64,000 bases of DNA from Haemophilus haemolyticus_L (GCF_003490595.1 NZ_QQGY01000011.1:8664-72663); one strand, 5' to 3'; shown: positions 8,153 through 18,030, counted from the first letter of the stretch. Program-made: numbers and translations. Notes: generated by a model from the sequence alone, not told the origin.

Positions 8153-9529
8153 ATGGCTAAAGCCCCGAAAACAGCTTATGTATGTAACGATTGTGGTGCG
8201 GAGTTTTCTCGTTGGCAAGGGCAATGTTCGGCTTGTAAAGCATGGAATACAATCACGGAAGTGCGGTTAATTTCCACGGCTAAATCCAAAAATGATCGTT
8301 TTAGCGGCTACGCAGGTGAAACTCAGGCAAAAATTCAAACGCTCTCTGAAATTAGTTTGCAAGAAACTCCTCGTTTTTCCAGTGGCTTTAATGAGTTAGA
8401 TCGCGTACTGGGTGGTGGGATTGTACCGGGCAGTGCGATTTTAATTGGTGGGCATCCTGGTGCAGGGAAAAGTACCTTGTTATTACAAGTGATGTGCGGT
8501 TTAGCGAAAAACATGACAGCACTTTATGTAACGGGAGAGGAATCATTACAACAGGTTGCGATGCGTGCAAGTCGATTGGGATTGCCAAACGATCAATTAA
8601 AAATGCTGTCAGAAACCTCTGTGGAACAGATTTGTAATTTGGCGGATCAGTTAAAACCGCAAATTATAGTGGTGGATTCGATCCAAGTAATGCATTTGGC
8701 GGATATTCAATCATCGCTAGGCAGTGTGGCTCAAGTGCGTGAATGTGCTTCTTTCCTCACTCGTTATGCGAAAACCCGACAAGTTGCCATTATTATGGTG
8801 GGGCATGTAACGAAAGACGGTACCCTTGCTGGGCCTAAAGTGTTAGAGCATGCCATTGACTGTTCATTACTATTAGAAGGCGAAGCCGATTCTCGCTATC
8901 GTACTTTGCGTAGCCATAAAAACCGTTTTGGTGCGGTGAATGAATTAGGCGTATTTGGTATGACCGAGCAAGGCTTGCGAGAAGTAAAAAATCCATCGGC
9001 GATCTTTTTAAGTCGTGGTGATGAAATTACATCGGGCAGTTCAGTTATGGTACTTTGGGAAGGAACTCGTCCTCTTTTAGTTGAAATTCAAGCCTTAGTG
9101 GATCATTCAATGCTAGCGAATCCTCGCCGTGTTGCGGTGGGATTAGAGCAAAATCGCTTAGCGCTATTATTGGCGGTGTTACATCGACATGGTGGCTTAC
9201 AAATGGCTGATCAAGATGTTTTTGTCAATGTCGTGGGTGGTGTAAAAGTCAGTGAAACAAGTGCGGATTTGGCTTTGTTGCTTGCATTAATTTCTAGTTT
9301 TCGTAATCGCCCTTTACCACAAGATTTAGTGATTTTTGGTGAAGTTGGATTAGCGGGAGAAATTCGCCCTGTGCCAAGTGGACAAGAACGTATTAGTGAA
9401 GCGGCAAAGCATGGATTTAAACGTGCGATTGTTCCTTTTGGTAACAAGCCGAAAAGTGCGGTCGAAAATATGCAGGTTTTTACGGTGAAGAAACTTTCCG
9501 ATGCGCTAACTGTATTGGATAATTTCTAA
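8153..9529 (+). CDS. radA: DNA repair protein RadA (Sms)
   Basis: RecA-related helicase-like ATPase that promotes branch migration in recombination and natural transformation. N-terminal C4 zinc finger (CNDCGAEFSRWQGQCSAC), RecA-like core with Walker A GGHPGAGKST near residue 100, Walker B IIVVDSIQ, the RadA-specific KNRFG motif (HKNRFGAVNELGVF), and a C-terminal Lon-protease-like domain lacking a catalytic serine. 458 residues is full length. The ATG at 8153 gives the canonical zinc-finger start and has a GGAG ribosome site 8 bases upstream. The upstream palindromic array may influence its mRNA. Confidence 0.97.
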   Translation: MAKAPKTAYVCNDCGAEFSRWQGQCSACKAWNTITEVRLISTAKSKNDRFSGYAGETQAKIQTLSEISLQETPRFSSGFNELDRVLGGGIVPGSAILIGGHPGAGKSTLLLQVMCGLAKNMTALYVTGEESLQQVAMRASRLGLPNDQLKMLSETSVEQICNLADQLKPQIIVVDSIQVMHLADIQSSLGSVAQVRECASFLTRYAKTRQVAIIMVGHVTKDGTLAGPKVLEHAIDCSLLLEGEADSRYRTLRSHKNRFGAVNELGVFGMTEQGLREVKNPSAIFLSRGDEITSGSSVMVLWEGTRPLLVEIQALVDHSMLANPRRVAVGLEQNRLALLLAVLHRHGGLQMADQDVFVNVVGGVKVSETSADLALLLALISSFRNRPLPQDLVIFGEVGLAGEIRPVPSGQERISEAAKHGFKRAIVPFGNKPKSAVENMQVFTVKKLSDALTVLDNF

Positions 9530-9651
9530 ATAATTCCATTAGAGATAATTAATAGTCTCAATAGAAATGAATTATCTAATTCCGTTGTACTGAAAACGTT
9601 AGCAAAATTTGTTAAAATAAACATACTTTTTATTCAAAGAAAAATAAGAAA

Positions 9652-10131
9652 ATGGAAAAAAAACTGAATAAAGCGCTGGATGCGATTGATATAAAAATTC
9701 TTAATGAATTACAACGCAACGGTAAAATTTCTAATATTGATTTGTCGAAAAAAGTAGGGCTTTCACCTACGCCTTGTTTAGAACGAGTGAAACGTTTAGA
9801 AAAACAAGGCGTAATTATGGGATATCGTGCGTTGTTGAATCCTGAATTATTGGAAGCGCCTTTGCTTGTGATCGTGGAAATTACGTTAGTTCGTGGAAAA
9901 CCTGACGTATTTGAGGAATTTAATGCTGCGATTCAAGAGTTGGAAGAAATTCAAGAATGCCATTTAGTATCGGGAGATTTTGACTATTTATTAAAAACTC
10001 GTGTTGCAGACATGGCTGAATACCGAAAATTTCTGGGGACGACATTATTGCGTTTACCTGGTGTAAATGACACTCGCACTTATGTTGTGATGGAAGAAGT
10101 AAAACAAACCAATTTCCTTGTATTGAAATAA
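9652..10131 (+). CDS. lrp: Leucine-responsive regulatory protein
   Basis: Global feast/famine transcription regulator of the Lrp/AsnC family. N-terminal helix-turn-helix (LNELQRNGKISNIDLSKKVGLSPTPCLERVKRLEKQG) and C-terminal RAM ligand-binding domain (VFEEFNAAIQELEEIQECHLVSGDFDYLLKTRV). 159 residues, close in length and sequence to E. coli Lrp, including the tail YVVMEEVKQ. One base separates its stop from ftsK, so the two are cotranscribed. The AT-rich 120-base upstream gap probably holds its promoter. A likely target, ilvIH, is also in this window. Confidence 0.96.
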   Translation: MEKKLNKALDAIDIKILNELQRNGKISNIDLSKKVGLSPTPCLERVKRLEKQGVIMGYRALLNPELLEAPLLVIVEITLVRGKPDVFEEFNAAIQELEEIQECHLVSGDFDYLLKTRVADMAEYRKFLGTTLLRLPGVNDTRTYVVMEEVKQTNFLVLK

Positions 10132-10132
10132 T

Positions 10133-12904
10133 ATGATTAAACAAATAACAGAACGATTTACACCCAGACAGTATTTAGCTGAACTTTTGCTTGGATTGAC
10201 CGCACTTTTCGGGCTTTATTTAGTTATTGCTTGGTCAAGTTATACTCCGCTTGATAATTCTTGGGCAACGGCAGGTGCGCATGGTGAAACAATTAATAAA
10301 GTCGGCGCATTTGGTGCGTGGATTATCGATCTTTCTTTTGTTTTCTTAGGCCATGTCGCCCATGTTATTCCTTTTACAGTTTTTTTTGTACCTGTCTATT
10401 TATTGAAAACGAAAGCAGTTAAAAATCTTTCCTGTACTCGAATTATTTTACGTAGTTTTGGCTTTACTATGTTGATTATTGGGCTTTGTGTGATGAGTAT
10501 GTTGCTTTTATCAAGCAATGCCTTTTATTTAAGTGGTGGAGTAGTAGGCGGTTCACTCGTTGTAAATTGGCTTTATCCAGCATTAGGTAAATTCGGAGCG
10601 ATTTTAATTGGTTTTACATTTGCTTTAATCGGTTTTATTTTTTGCTCTGGCGCTTCATTAATTCGACTGATTGTGGCCTTTTATCATTGGTTGACAATGA
10701 AAAATGAGCAGAAAGAACGTGTTGAGCAAGAAAAAATAACGGACGAATTAGAGCAAATCGTGATTGTAAAATCAGATAGTTCAGCAACAGAAAGTTTAGA
10801 CGAAAATAATCTTAATGTAGAACCAAATAGTGAGATTGAAACTCAAAAATCATCTTTAGAGGTTGAAGGCAACTCTGTTGAGCATCCTTCGCATTTAATT
10901 AATATTCATGGTTTAAATCCAGAGGTCTCGATTAAATCAGAATATGAAGTTTCTCCTGAAGAGAGTGTAAAACCTCAGTTTTCTCTTGAGTTTGAATCGG
11001 AAACCTTGCCTAGCGTGAATTTATCGAGTGATTCACATGGACAAACAGTAAGTAAAAATGATTTTGTGCCAGTGTGGAATAAACCGATAAAGCCTGCTAT
11101 TCAGGATAATCCCTTAACGAATCAAAGTGCGGATGATTTTACTAAGGTTTCCTTGCTTACAAATGATGAAATGCCAACAGTTTCATTAAGACCCAGCCAT
11201 GAATCTTTGAATACGGAAATGGCGGATAATAATTTTGATGTTCAAGCTGATGAAAAAGTCCGTTTGGGTGATGATGAACTAAAATTTAACGTATCTTTAC
11301 AGGATGATATGAGGAATGTTCAATTAGATAAAAATCAAGAAGAATCGCCTAACTATAAAGGTTATAGTGGCAGCTTGATTCATCCAGCATTCCAACAGCA
11401 AACAACTAAACGTGAAAAGCCTAGTACACCATTGCCAAGTTTAGAGTTATTATCAAAACATCCAGCAGTGGAACAAAATATTACGCAAGAAGAAGTTTTG
11501 GAAACATCTCAACGTATTGAGCAACAATTACGTAATTTTAATGTGAAAGCGACAGTAAAAGATGTGCTTGTTGGCCCAGTTGTCACTCGCTATGAATTAG
11601 AATTACAACCTGGGGTGAAAGCGTCAAAAGTAACGAGTATTGATACTGATTTGGCGCGTGCATTAATGTTTCGTTCGATTCGTGTGGCAGAGGCTATTCC
11701 TGGTAAGCCTTATATTGGTATTGAAACACCTAATCTTCATCGTCAAATGGTGCCATTACGTGATGTGTTAGATAGCAGCGAATTCCGTGATACTCATGCC
11801 ACTTTGCCAATGGCTTTAGGTAAAGATATTAGCGGAAAGGCAGTGATTGTTGATTTAGCGAAAATGCCACATTTGTTGGTCGCAGGATCAACGGGATCAG
11901 GTAAGTCTGTTGGCGTGAATACGATGATCTTAAGTTTACTTTATCGTGTTCAACCAGAAGATGTGAAATTCATCATGATCGATCCTAAAGTCGTTGAACT
12001 TTCAGTTTATAATGATATTCCGCACTTGCTAACGCCTGTTGTAACAGATATGAAAAAAGCCGCTAATGCGTTGCGTTGGTGTGTAGATGAAATGGAACGC
12101 CGTTATCAGCTGCTTTCTGCGCTACGTGTACGCAATATTGAAGGCTTTAACGAAAAAATCGATGAATACGAAGCAATGGGAATGCCTATTCCAAATCCAA
12201 TTTGGCGACCTGGTGATACAATGGATGCTATGTCACCGGCATTGAAAAAATTGAGTTATATTGTGGTTATTGTCGATGAGTTTGCTGATTTAATGATGGT
12301 AGCGGGTAAGCAAATTGAAGAACTCATTGCTCGCTTAGCACAAAAAGCGCGAGCTATCGGTATCCATTTAATTTTAGCGACACAACGCCCTTCTGTAGAT
12401 GTAATTACCGGTTTAATTAAAGCGAATATCCCAAGTCGTATTGCCTTTACCGTTGCAAGTAAAATTGACTCACGTACTATTCTTGATCAAGGTGGGGCAG
12501 AGGCGCTTTTAGGTCGTGGTGATATGCTTTATTCGGGGCAAGGCTCATCGGATTTGGTGCGTGTTCATGGTGCCTTTATGAGCGATGATGAAGTTATTCG
12601 TATTGCGGATGATTGGCGAGCACGTGGTAAACCTGATTATATTGATGGTATTTTAGAAAGCGCAGATGATGAGGAAAGTTCAGAAAAAGGAATATCAAGC
12701 GGTGGAGAACTAGATCCTCTCTTTGATGAAGTAATGGATTTTGTTATTAATACCGGTACAACCTCAGTATCTTCTATTCAACGTAAATTCAGCGTGGGTT
12801 TTAACCGAGCCGCTCGTATTATGGATCAAATGGAAGAACAAGGGATTGTTAGCCCAATGCAAAATGGTAAGCGTGAGATTTTATCGCGTCGTCCGGAATA
12901 CTAA
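10133..12904 (+). CDS. ftsK: DNA translocase FtsK
   Basis: Couples division-septum assembly to chromosome dimer resolution. Four to five transmembrane helices lie in residues about 20-190, then a low-complexity acidic linker to about residue 440, then the RecA-like motor with Walker A GSTGSGKS at about 585-592, Walker B IVVIVDEFADLMM and the RLAQKARAIGIHLILATQRP segment, and a C-terminal winged-helix gamma domain (STTSVSSIQRKFSVGFNRAARIMDQME) that reads KOPS sites. The linker is shorter than in E. coli, typical of Pasteurellaceae (923 residues). A USS encodes the LTALFG stretch of the first helix. Lies between lrp and lolA. Confidence 0.97.
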   Translation: MIKQITERFTPRQYLAELLLGLTALFGLYLVIAWSSYTPLDNSWATAGAHGETINKVGAFGAWIIDLSFVFLGHVAHVIPFTVFFVPVYLLKTKAVKNLSCTRIILRSFGFTMLIIGLCVMSMLLLSSNAFYLSGGVVGGSLVVNWLYPALGKFGAILIGFTFALIGFIFCSGASLIRLIVAFYHWLTMKNEQKERVEQEKITDELEQIVIVKSDSSATESLDENNLNVEPNSEIETQKSSLEVEGNSVEHPSHLINIHGLNPEVSIKSEYEVSPEESVKPQFSLEFESETLPSVNLSSDSHGQTVSKNDFVPVWNKPIKPAIQDNPLTNQSADDFTKVSLLTNDEMPTVSLRPSHESLNTEMADNNFDVQADEKVRLGDDELKFNVSLQDDMRNVQLDKNQEESPNYKGYSGSLIHPAFQQQTTKREKPSTPLPSLELLSKHPAVEQNITQEEVLETSQRIEQQLRNFNVKATVKDVLVGPVVTRYELELQPGVKASKVTSIDTDLARALMFRSIRVAEAIPGKPYIGIETPNLHRQMVPLRDVLDSSEFRDTHATLPMALGKDISGKAVIVDLAKMPHLLVAGSTGSGKSVGVNTMILSLLYRVQPEDVKFIMIDPKVVELSVYNDIPHLLTPVVTDMKKAANALRWCVDEMERRYQLLSALRVRNIEGFNEKIDEYEAMGMPIPNPIWRPGDTMDAMSPALKKLSYIVVIVDEFADLMMVAGKQIEELIARLAQKARAIGIHLILATQRPSVDVITGLIKANIPSRIAFTVASKIDSRTILDQGGAEALLGRGDMLYSGQGSSDLVRVHGAFMSDDEVIRIADDWRARGKPDYIDGILESADDEESSEKGISSGGELDPLFDEVMDFVINTGTTSVSSIQRKFSVGFNRAARIMDQMEEQGIVSPMQNGKREILSRRPEY

Positions 12905-12921
12905 TTTAAAAGGAAAGTAAA

Positions 12922-13539
12922 ATGAAAAAAACAACGTTAAAATTTGCCGCACTTACCTTACTTGGTTTGAGTAATTTGGCATTGGCTGATGCGGCAAGTG
13001 AACTGCAAATGCGTTTAGCCAAAGTCGATGTGTTAAGCGCTGAATTTGTGCAAACAGTGACTTCTGGAAGTGGCAAAAATGTTCAACAGGGAAGTGGCAA
13101 ACTTCAAATTAAACGTCCAAATTTATTCCGTATGGAGACTAAAACCCCTCAAGAAACCCAGATTATTTCTGATGGTAAAACTTTATGGTTCTACGATCCA
13201 TTTGTGCAACAAGTGACAGCACAATGGGTGAAAGATGCCGTGAATAACACACCATTCGTATTGCTCACAAGTAACGATAAAAGCCATTGGGATCAATATT
13301 CGGTCATGCAACAAGTGGATACTTTCGTATTGAAACCCAAATCTTCAAAAAGTAATATCAAGCAATTTGATATTCGCGTCGATGCAAATGGCGTATTAAG
13401 AAATTTCAGTACGACAGAGAAAGATGGGCAAACCAATCTTTATGTTTTACGTAATATTACGAATCAAACCTTGTCTGATAGCTTGTTCCAATTCAAGCCA
13501 GAAAAAGGCGTTGAAGTGGATGATCAACGCAAAAAATAA
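12922..13539 (+). CDS. lolA: Outer-membrane lipoprotein carrier protein
   Basis: Periplasmic chaperone that ferries lipoproteins from LolCDE to LolB. Cleavable signal peptide MKKTTLKFAALTLLGLSNLALA, then the LolA barrel: AEFVQTVTSGSGKNVQQGSGKL, IKRPNLFRMETKTPQE, DGKTLWFYDPFVQQVT. 205 residues, the normal length. AGGAAAG ribosome site 8 bases before ATG, 17 bases after ftsK. Followed by a strong terminator, so it ends the lrp-ftsK-lolA unit. Confidence 0.96.
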   Translation: MKKTTLKFAALTLLGLSNLALADAASELQMRLAKVDVLSAEFVQTVTSGSGKNVQQGSGKLQIKRPNLFRMETKTPQETQIISDGKTLWFYDPFVQQVTAQWVKDAVNNTPFVLLTSNDKSHWDQYSVMQQVDTFVLKPKSSKSNIKQFDIRVDANGVLRNFSTTEKDGQTNLYVLRNITNQTLSDSLFQFKPEKGVEVDDQRKK

Positions 13540-13557
13540 TGAATGATTATTTGAAAT

Positions 13558-13586
13558 AAGGGCGTAGAAATACGCCCTTCAATTTT
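13558..13586 (+). terminator. Rho-independent terminator after lolA
   Basis: Perfect stem AAGGGCGTA-gaaa-TACGCCCTT with a tetraloop, followed by TCAATTTT. It lies between the lolA stop and the rarA start. Confidence 0.85.
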
Positions 13587-13599
13587 GTGAGAAATAAAC

Positions 13600-14940
13600 A
13601 TGTCGAACCTCAATTTTGATTTTGCCGAGAATGATTTTCGTCCACTGGCAGCCAAGATGCGTCCAACGAGTCTAGAGCAGTATTTTGGGCAAACTCATCT
13701 TATTGGTGAGGGTAAGCCACTGCGTAAAGCTATTCAAGCTGGGCATATTCATTCTATGATTTTTTGGGGGCCACCAGGTACGGGAAAAACAACACTCGCA
13801 GAAATTATAGCGCAACGTATTAATGCAGAAGTTGAGCGAATTTCTGCGGTGACGAGTGGTATCAAAGAAATTCGTGAAGCCATTGATCGTGCAAAACAAA
13901 ATCGTCTTGCGGATCGTAAAACCATCTTGTTTGTGGATGAAGTCCATCGTTTTAATAAAAGCCAGCAAGATGCATTTTTACCACACATTGAAGACGGAAC
14001 CGTTATTTTTATTGGGGCGACAACAGAAAATCCATCTTTTGAGCTAAATAATGCGTTGCTTTCTCGTGCTCGAGTTTATGTGCTGAAATCACTCACAACG
14101 GCTGAAATTGAACAAGTTTTGCAGCAAGCTGTAGAAGATCCTGAACGAGGATTGGGTAAAGAGCGGTTAATTTTAGAAGATAATTTACTGCAAGTGCTTG
14201 CCGAATATGTCAATGGAGACGCGCGATTAGCCTTGAATTGCCTCGAATTAATGGTGGATATGGCGGATGAAACGGAAAATGGAAAGAAAATTGACCGCAC
14301 TTTATTAAAAGAAGTCTTAGGCGAACGCCAAGCGAGATTTGATAAACAAGGTGATCGTTTCTACGATTTAATTTCTGCGCTACATAAATCTGTTCGAGGT
14401 TCTGCACCAGATGCTGCATTGTATTGGTATGCGCGAATTTTAACAGCGGGTGGCGATCCTTTATATGTTGCGCGCCGATTACTTGCCATTGCTTCAGAAG
14501 ATGTGGGAAATGCAGATCCTCGCGCTATGCAAGTCGCATTGGCTGCTTGGGATTGCTTTACTCGCGTGGGCGCTTATGAAGGGGAGCGAGCGATTGCTCA
14601 AGCCATTATCTATCTTGCGGTAGCGCCAAAAAGTAATGCAGTTTATACCGCATTTAACACTGCAAAACAGCAAGCGAAAGATTTGCCAGATTATGATGTT
14701 CCACCACATTTACGCAATGCGCCGACTAATTTAATGAAAGAGCTTGGCTATGGTGCTGAATATTGTTATGCTCATGATGAACCTAACGCTTATGCGGCAG
14801 GTGAAAATTATTTCCCGCCTGAATTAAAAGATACTCAATATTATTTTCCGACGAATAGAGGTATGGAAATTCAGATTAAGGAAAAACTAGAACGATTACG
14901 CGAGCAAGATAAAAGTGCGGTGAAAAAACGGTATAAATAA
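13600..14940 (+). CDS. rarA: Replication-associated recombination protein A (MgsA)
   Basis: AAA+ ATPase related to clamp loaders that acts at stalled replication forks. Opens with RPLAAKMRPTSLEQYFGQ, Walker A GPPGTGKTT near residue 56, Walker B ILFVDEVHRFNKSQQD, sensor 1 GATTENPSF, and the family-specific tetramerisation region HKSVRGSAPDAALYWYARIL and ASEDVGNADP. 446 residues is standard. Only the lolA terminator lies between it and lolA, so it probably has its own promoter or depends on read-through, as in other gammaproteobacteria where lolA-rarA are linked. Confidence 0.96.
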   Translation: MSNLNFDFAENDFRPLAAKMRPTSLEQYFGQTHLIGEGKPLRKAIQAGHIHSMIFWGPPGTGKTTLAEIIAQRINAEVERISAVTSGIKEIREAIDRAKQNRLADRKTILFVDEVHRFNKSQQDAFLPHIEDGTVIFIGATTENPSFELNNALLSRARVYVLKSLTTAEIEQVLQQAVEDPERGLGKERLILEDNLLQVLAEYVNGDARLALNCLELMVDMADETENGKKIDRTLLKEVLGERQARFDKQGDRFYDLISALHKSVRGSAPDAALYWYARILTAGGDPLYVARRLLAIASEDVGNADPRAMQVALAAWDCFTRVGAYEGERAIAQAIIYLAVAPKSNAVYTAFNTAKQQAKDLPDYDVPPHLRNAPTNLMKELGYGAEYCYAHDEPNAYAAGENYFPPELKDTQYYFPTNRGMEIQIKEKLERLREQDKSAVKKRYK

Positions 14941-14972
14941 TCTCAATTTGGGATTTTTTTAAGAATGGAATG

Positions 14973-15020
14973 AAAGTGCGGTTAATTTTGAAAACTTTTT
15001 TGAAATTTACCGCACTTTTT
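14973..15020. terminator. USS-dyad terminator between convergent rarA and aroA
   Basis: Inverted USS pair AAAGTGCGGTTAA ... TTTACCGCACTTTTTT with about a 20-base loop. It lies between the ends of the convergent genes rarA (plus) and aroA (minus), with T runs on the plus side and A-rich sequence on the other, so it could act in both directions. Confidence 0.7.
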
Positions 15021-15024
15021 TAAT

Positions 15025-16323
15025 TTAACCTCTTAAGCAGATTTTCTCAAATTCACTAAAGAATGTTGGAAAGGTTTTGGCAGTACATTTGGGATCTAAA
15101 ATTGTCACTGGTGTATTGGACAGTGCGATTAGAGAAAAACACATTGCCATGCGGTGATCGTTATAAGTTTCAATATCAGCATGTTTAAACTGATTGAGCG
15201 AAAGTGGTTGAATACGAATAAAATCTTCACCTTCTTCGACTTCTGCGCCGACTTTACGTAATTCGGTTGCCATTGCTGTTAAACGATCTGTTTCTTTCAC
15301 GCGCCAGTTATAAATATTTCGAATGACGCTTTCCCCTTTAGCAAAAAGAGCAGTGGTTGCAATCGTCATTGCGGCATCTGGAATGTGGTTCATATCCATA
15401 TCAATGCCATGCAATTCATCACGTTCGGCTTGAATAAAATCCTCTCCCCAAGTGATTTTTGCCCCCATTCTTTCTAATACATCAGCAAATAAACGATCGC
15501 CCTGAATAGAGTTTTTGCCAATTCCCGTTACTTTCACTTTTCCTTTAATGGCGCCAGCTGCGAGAAAGTAAGATGCCGATGAGGCATCACCTTCTACCAA
15601 ATATTTTCCAGGTGAAATGTAGGATTGATTTCCCTTAACTTTAAATTTTTGGTAGTGATGGTTTTCAACCTGAACACCAAAAGTTCGCATCATCGCAAGG
15701 GTGATATCAATATAGGGTTTAGAGACTAGTTCACCGATAATTTCGATTTCTGTGTCATTTTCTGCAAGTGGTGCAGACATTAAAAGTGCGGTCAAAAATT
15801 GGGATGAAATAGAGCCATTAATTTTTACATTTCCACCTTTTATTCCTTTGTTGCGAATTGCGAGTGGAGGATAACCTTCATTTTCTAAGTAGCGAATATC
15901 TGCACCCGCTTGACGTAAAGCATCGACTAAATGGAGTATTGGACGCTCTTTCATACGAGGTTCACCCGTTAAGATGATTTCAACTTCGGAGGTGCCTTTT
16001 AAGCAAAGCGCAGCGGTTAATGGACGCATTGCCGTCCCCGCATTGCCAAGAAAGAGCGAAAGATTATCCTGTATATTGAATGCTCCGCCTAATCCCTCTA
16101 TTTCACAAATAGTTTTGTCGTCAGAAAGCTGATAGCGTACGCCTAACGCTTTGAGGGCGTTAAGCATATGTCGAATATCATCGCTATCTAATAAATTGGT
16201 TACTTTTGTTGTGCCTTTAGCTAAGGCGGCTAAAAGTAATGCGCGGTTCGATAAACTTTTAGAACCTGGTAAATTAATTGTTCCTTCAACCGCACTTATT
16301 GGTGCAAGGGTGATTTTTTCCAC
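15025..16323 (-). CDS. aroA: 3-phosphoshikimate 1-carboxyvinyltransferase (EPSP synthase)
   Basis: Sixth step of the shikimate pathway: condenses shikimate 3-phosphate with PEP. Family signatures are visible: LPGSKSLSNRALLLAALA at the N terminus, LFLGNAGTAMRPLTAALC (the glyphosate-loop region), RMKERPI, and RVKETDRLTAMATELRK near the end; 432 residues, class I. The start is a GTG at 16323 that overlaps the TAG stop of purU by one base, implying translational coupling; MEKITLAPI is the expected N terminus, which settles the start. Confidence 0.97.
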   Translation of the reverse strand: MEKITLAPISAVEGTINLPGSKSLSNRALLLAALAKGTTKVTNLLDSDDIRHMLNALKALGVRYQLSDDKTICEIEGLGGAFNIQDNLSLFLGNAGTAMRPLTAALCLKGTSEVEIILTGEPRMKERPILHLVDALRQAGADIRYLENEGYPPLAIRNKGIKGGNVKINGSISSQFLTALLMSAPLAENDTEIEIIGELVSKPYIDITLAMMRTFGVQVENHHYQKFKVKGNQSYISPGKYLVEGDASSASYFLAAGAIKGKVKVTGIGKNSIQGDRLFADVLERMGAKITWGEDFIQAERDELHGIDMDMNHIPDAAMTIATTALFAKGESVIRNIYNWRVKETDRLTAMATELRKVGAEVEEGEDFIRIQPLSLNQFKHADIETYNDHRMAMCFSLIALSNTPVTILDPKCTAKTFPTFFSEFEKICLRG

Positions 16324-17159
16324 TACAACACCACCGTTTTGTTTTTATAAACGAAAATTCTATCGTGTAAAGCAAGATCAAGGGCGCGACTTAGCACGGT
16401 TTTTTCTACATCACGGCCAGCACGCATCATTGCTTCAGCGCTATAAGTATGATCCACATTAATGACATTTTGCATAATGATTGGGCCTTGATCCAATTCG
16501 TTATTAATGAAATGAGCTGTTGCGCCGATAATTTTTACACCTCGTTCATAGGCTTGTTGATAAGGCTTGGCGCCAATAAAAGCAGGTAAGAATGAATGAT
16601 GGATATTAATCACTCGATTTGGATAACGAGCGACAAATTCAGGATTTAACACACGCATATATTTAGCGAGGACAATATAATCTGGCGTGTATTCATCAAT
16701 TTTTTCAGCTAATAATTTATCGTGCTCAATACGAGTTAAGCCTTCATGACTAACCAAATGAAACGGAATATTAAAACGCTCAACGAGTTTGCGTAAATTA
16801 TCATGGTTGCCGATCACTGCCGCAATTTCTACATCAAGCGCACCATAATAATTTTTCATTAAAATATCGCCGAGACAGTGAGCTTCTTTGGTGACTAAAA
16901 TAACAATTCGTTTACGTTGTGTACTAATTAATCGACAATGCGTTCTTTCGGGTAAGCTATATTTTAGATCTTCTAATAAAGTAGCTTCGTTAAAAATACC
17001 TTCCAATTCTGTACGCATAAAGAAATGCTTGGTTTCAAAATCTACAAATTCATTATTATGCAGAATATTTAGTTGGTGTTTGTAACAGATATTGGTTATT
17101 TTAGCTATTAGGCCTTTATCATCGGGACAATCGGTGAGTAATATTTTTTTTTCGATCAT
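16323..17159 (-). CDS. purU: Formyltetrahydrofolate deformylase
   Basis: Hydrolyses 10-formyl-THF to formate and THF, balancing one-carbon pools and feeding PurT. N-terminal ACT-like regulatory domain (KKILLTDCPDDKGLIAKITNICY) and C-terminal formyltransferase-fold domain with AAVIGNHDNLRKLVERFNIPF, INIHHSFLPAFIGAKPYQQAYERGVKIIGATAHF and the catalytic Asn/His/Asp set including DQGPII. 278 residues, near the E. coli length of 280. First gene of a purU-aroA pair; the hns terminator separates it from hns upstream. Confidence 0.96.
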   Translation of the reverse strand: MIEKKILLTDCPDDKGLIAKITNICYKHQLNILHNNEFVDFETKHFFMRTELEGIFNEATLLEDLKYSLPERTHCRLISTQRKRIVILVTKEAHCLGDILMKNYYGALDVEIAAVIGNHDNLRKLVERFNIPFHLVSHEGLTRIEHDKLLAEKIDEYTPDYIVLAKYMRVLNPEFVARYPNRVINIHHSFLPAFIGAKPYQQAYERGVKIIGATAHFINNELDQGPIIMQNVINVDHTYSAEAMMRAGRDVEKTVLSRALDLALHDRIFVYKNKTVVL

Positions 17160-17182
17160 AATGTTGTGTGCTACGTTTAGAT

Positions 17183-17212
17183 AAAAAAATAGAACCCATA
17201 AAAATGGGTTCT
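17183..17212 (-). terminator. Rho-independent terminator of hns
   Basis: Perfect 9-bp stem AGAACCCAT-aaaa-ATGGGTTCT. On the minus strand it is followed by ATTTTTTTATC, so it ends hns transcription just before purU. Confidence 0.9.
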
Positions 17213-17229
17213 AGTTTCAAATAGAAAAA

Positions 17230-17634
17230 TTAAATTTCGAAATCAGATAATGATTTACCAGAATTCAATGCATTTTGAATTGGGCGTGGTGTGCGACCTT
17301 GGCCAGTCCATGTTTTACGCTCGCCATTTTCATCAATAAATGCATATTTTGCTGGGCGAGGTGGACGTTTTGCTCTAGCAGATGTTGCTGCTGTACCAAA
17401 GATCTCTTGTAATTCTTCAGGTGTAATACCTTCTTTTTCCATTAATTCTTTATATTTAGCTAAACGTTCTTTTCGCTCTGTTTCTGCTTTAATTAATTCT
17501 GCTTCATTAGCACGTTTCTCTTCAACAGCAGTTTGTAATTTTTCAAGAGCACTTTCCGCTTGTTCTAAAGTTAATTCGCGCACTGCCGCACGTAAACTAC
17601 GAAGATTTGTCAAACCTTTTGCTAATTCGCTCAT
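17230..17634 (-). CDS. hns: Histone-like nucleoid-structuring protein H-NS
   Basis: Nucleoid protein that silences AT-rich DNA. 134 residues: N-terminal coiled-coil oligomerisation region (LRSLRAAVRELTLEQAESALEKLQTAVEEKRANEAE), a linker, and the C-terminal DNA-binding domain with the core loop TWTGQGRTPRPIQNAL (the conserved W-T-G-Q-G-R-x-P motif) and the end SLSDFEI. Start ATG at 17634 with an upstream AGG. Monocistronic, divergent from lysW across a roughly 450-base AT-rich gap. Confidence 0.96.
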   Translation of the reverse strand: MSELAKGLTNLRSLRAAVRELTLEQAESALEKLQTAVEEKRANEAELIKAETERKERLAKYKELMEKEGITPEELQEIFGTAATSARAKRPPRPAKYAFIDENGERKTWTGQGRTPRPIQNALNSGKSLSDFEI

Positions 17635-17851
17635 AATAAACCTCGATAAAATAATCTTGTATGTGGAAAAACTTATTTAATAATAGAGAAAATAATATTT
17701 ATTGTAAATATCTATTTTAAATAAATGGTCGGAGCAGGTATATATCTTTAAATTTCTTTTTGTTTATTTTTTATATTTTTAATTCAATCTAATAAAAAAT
17801 TTTATAAAATCTGTTGGCATTTGGACTTTTTTACGGTAATCTCTTGAATCA

Positions 17852-18030
17852 CTACAAAAGTAGAGGTGCAATCATTATAAGTATTTTTTCAGAGTGGATA
17901 ACGATGAAGAAAAAAGAAAGGAATGATTGCCGAAATCAAACAAAAGTCGTTTTGTTTGGTTGGTGGCGTACTTGAAAGGGGCGACACTGTCATAGTTTTT
18001 TGATTAACTATGGAGCGCTACGGTTGTTCT
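17852..18030 (+). ncRNA. Lysine riboswitch (L box)
   Basis: The leader of the transporter gene contains the conserved blocks of the lysine riboswitch in order: AGAGGTGC at 17862, an AAGTA stretch, GGAATGATTGCCGAA near 17920-17936, GGGCGACACTGTCATAG near 17978-17994, and TGGAGCGCTAC ending at 18021. The outer helix P1 pairs ACAAAAGTAG at the 5' side with CTACGGTTGT at the 3' side. No clear terminator hairpin lies between the aptamer and the start codon at 18086, so control may be at translation; the expression platform was not resolved by eye. The match is strong and places the downstream gene under lysine control. Confidence 0.93.

Noticed and set aside
8073..8270. Frame across the palindromic array into radA
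   Set aside because: Different frame from radA, no homology, translated from repeat sequence.
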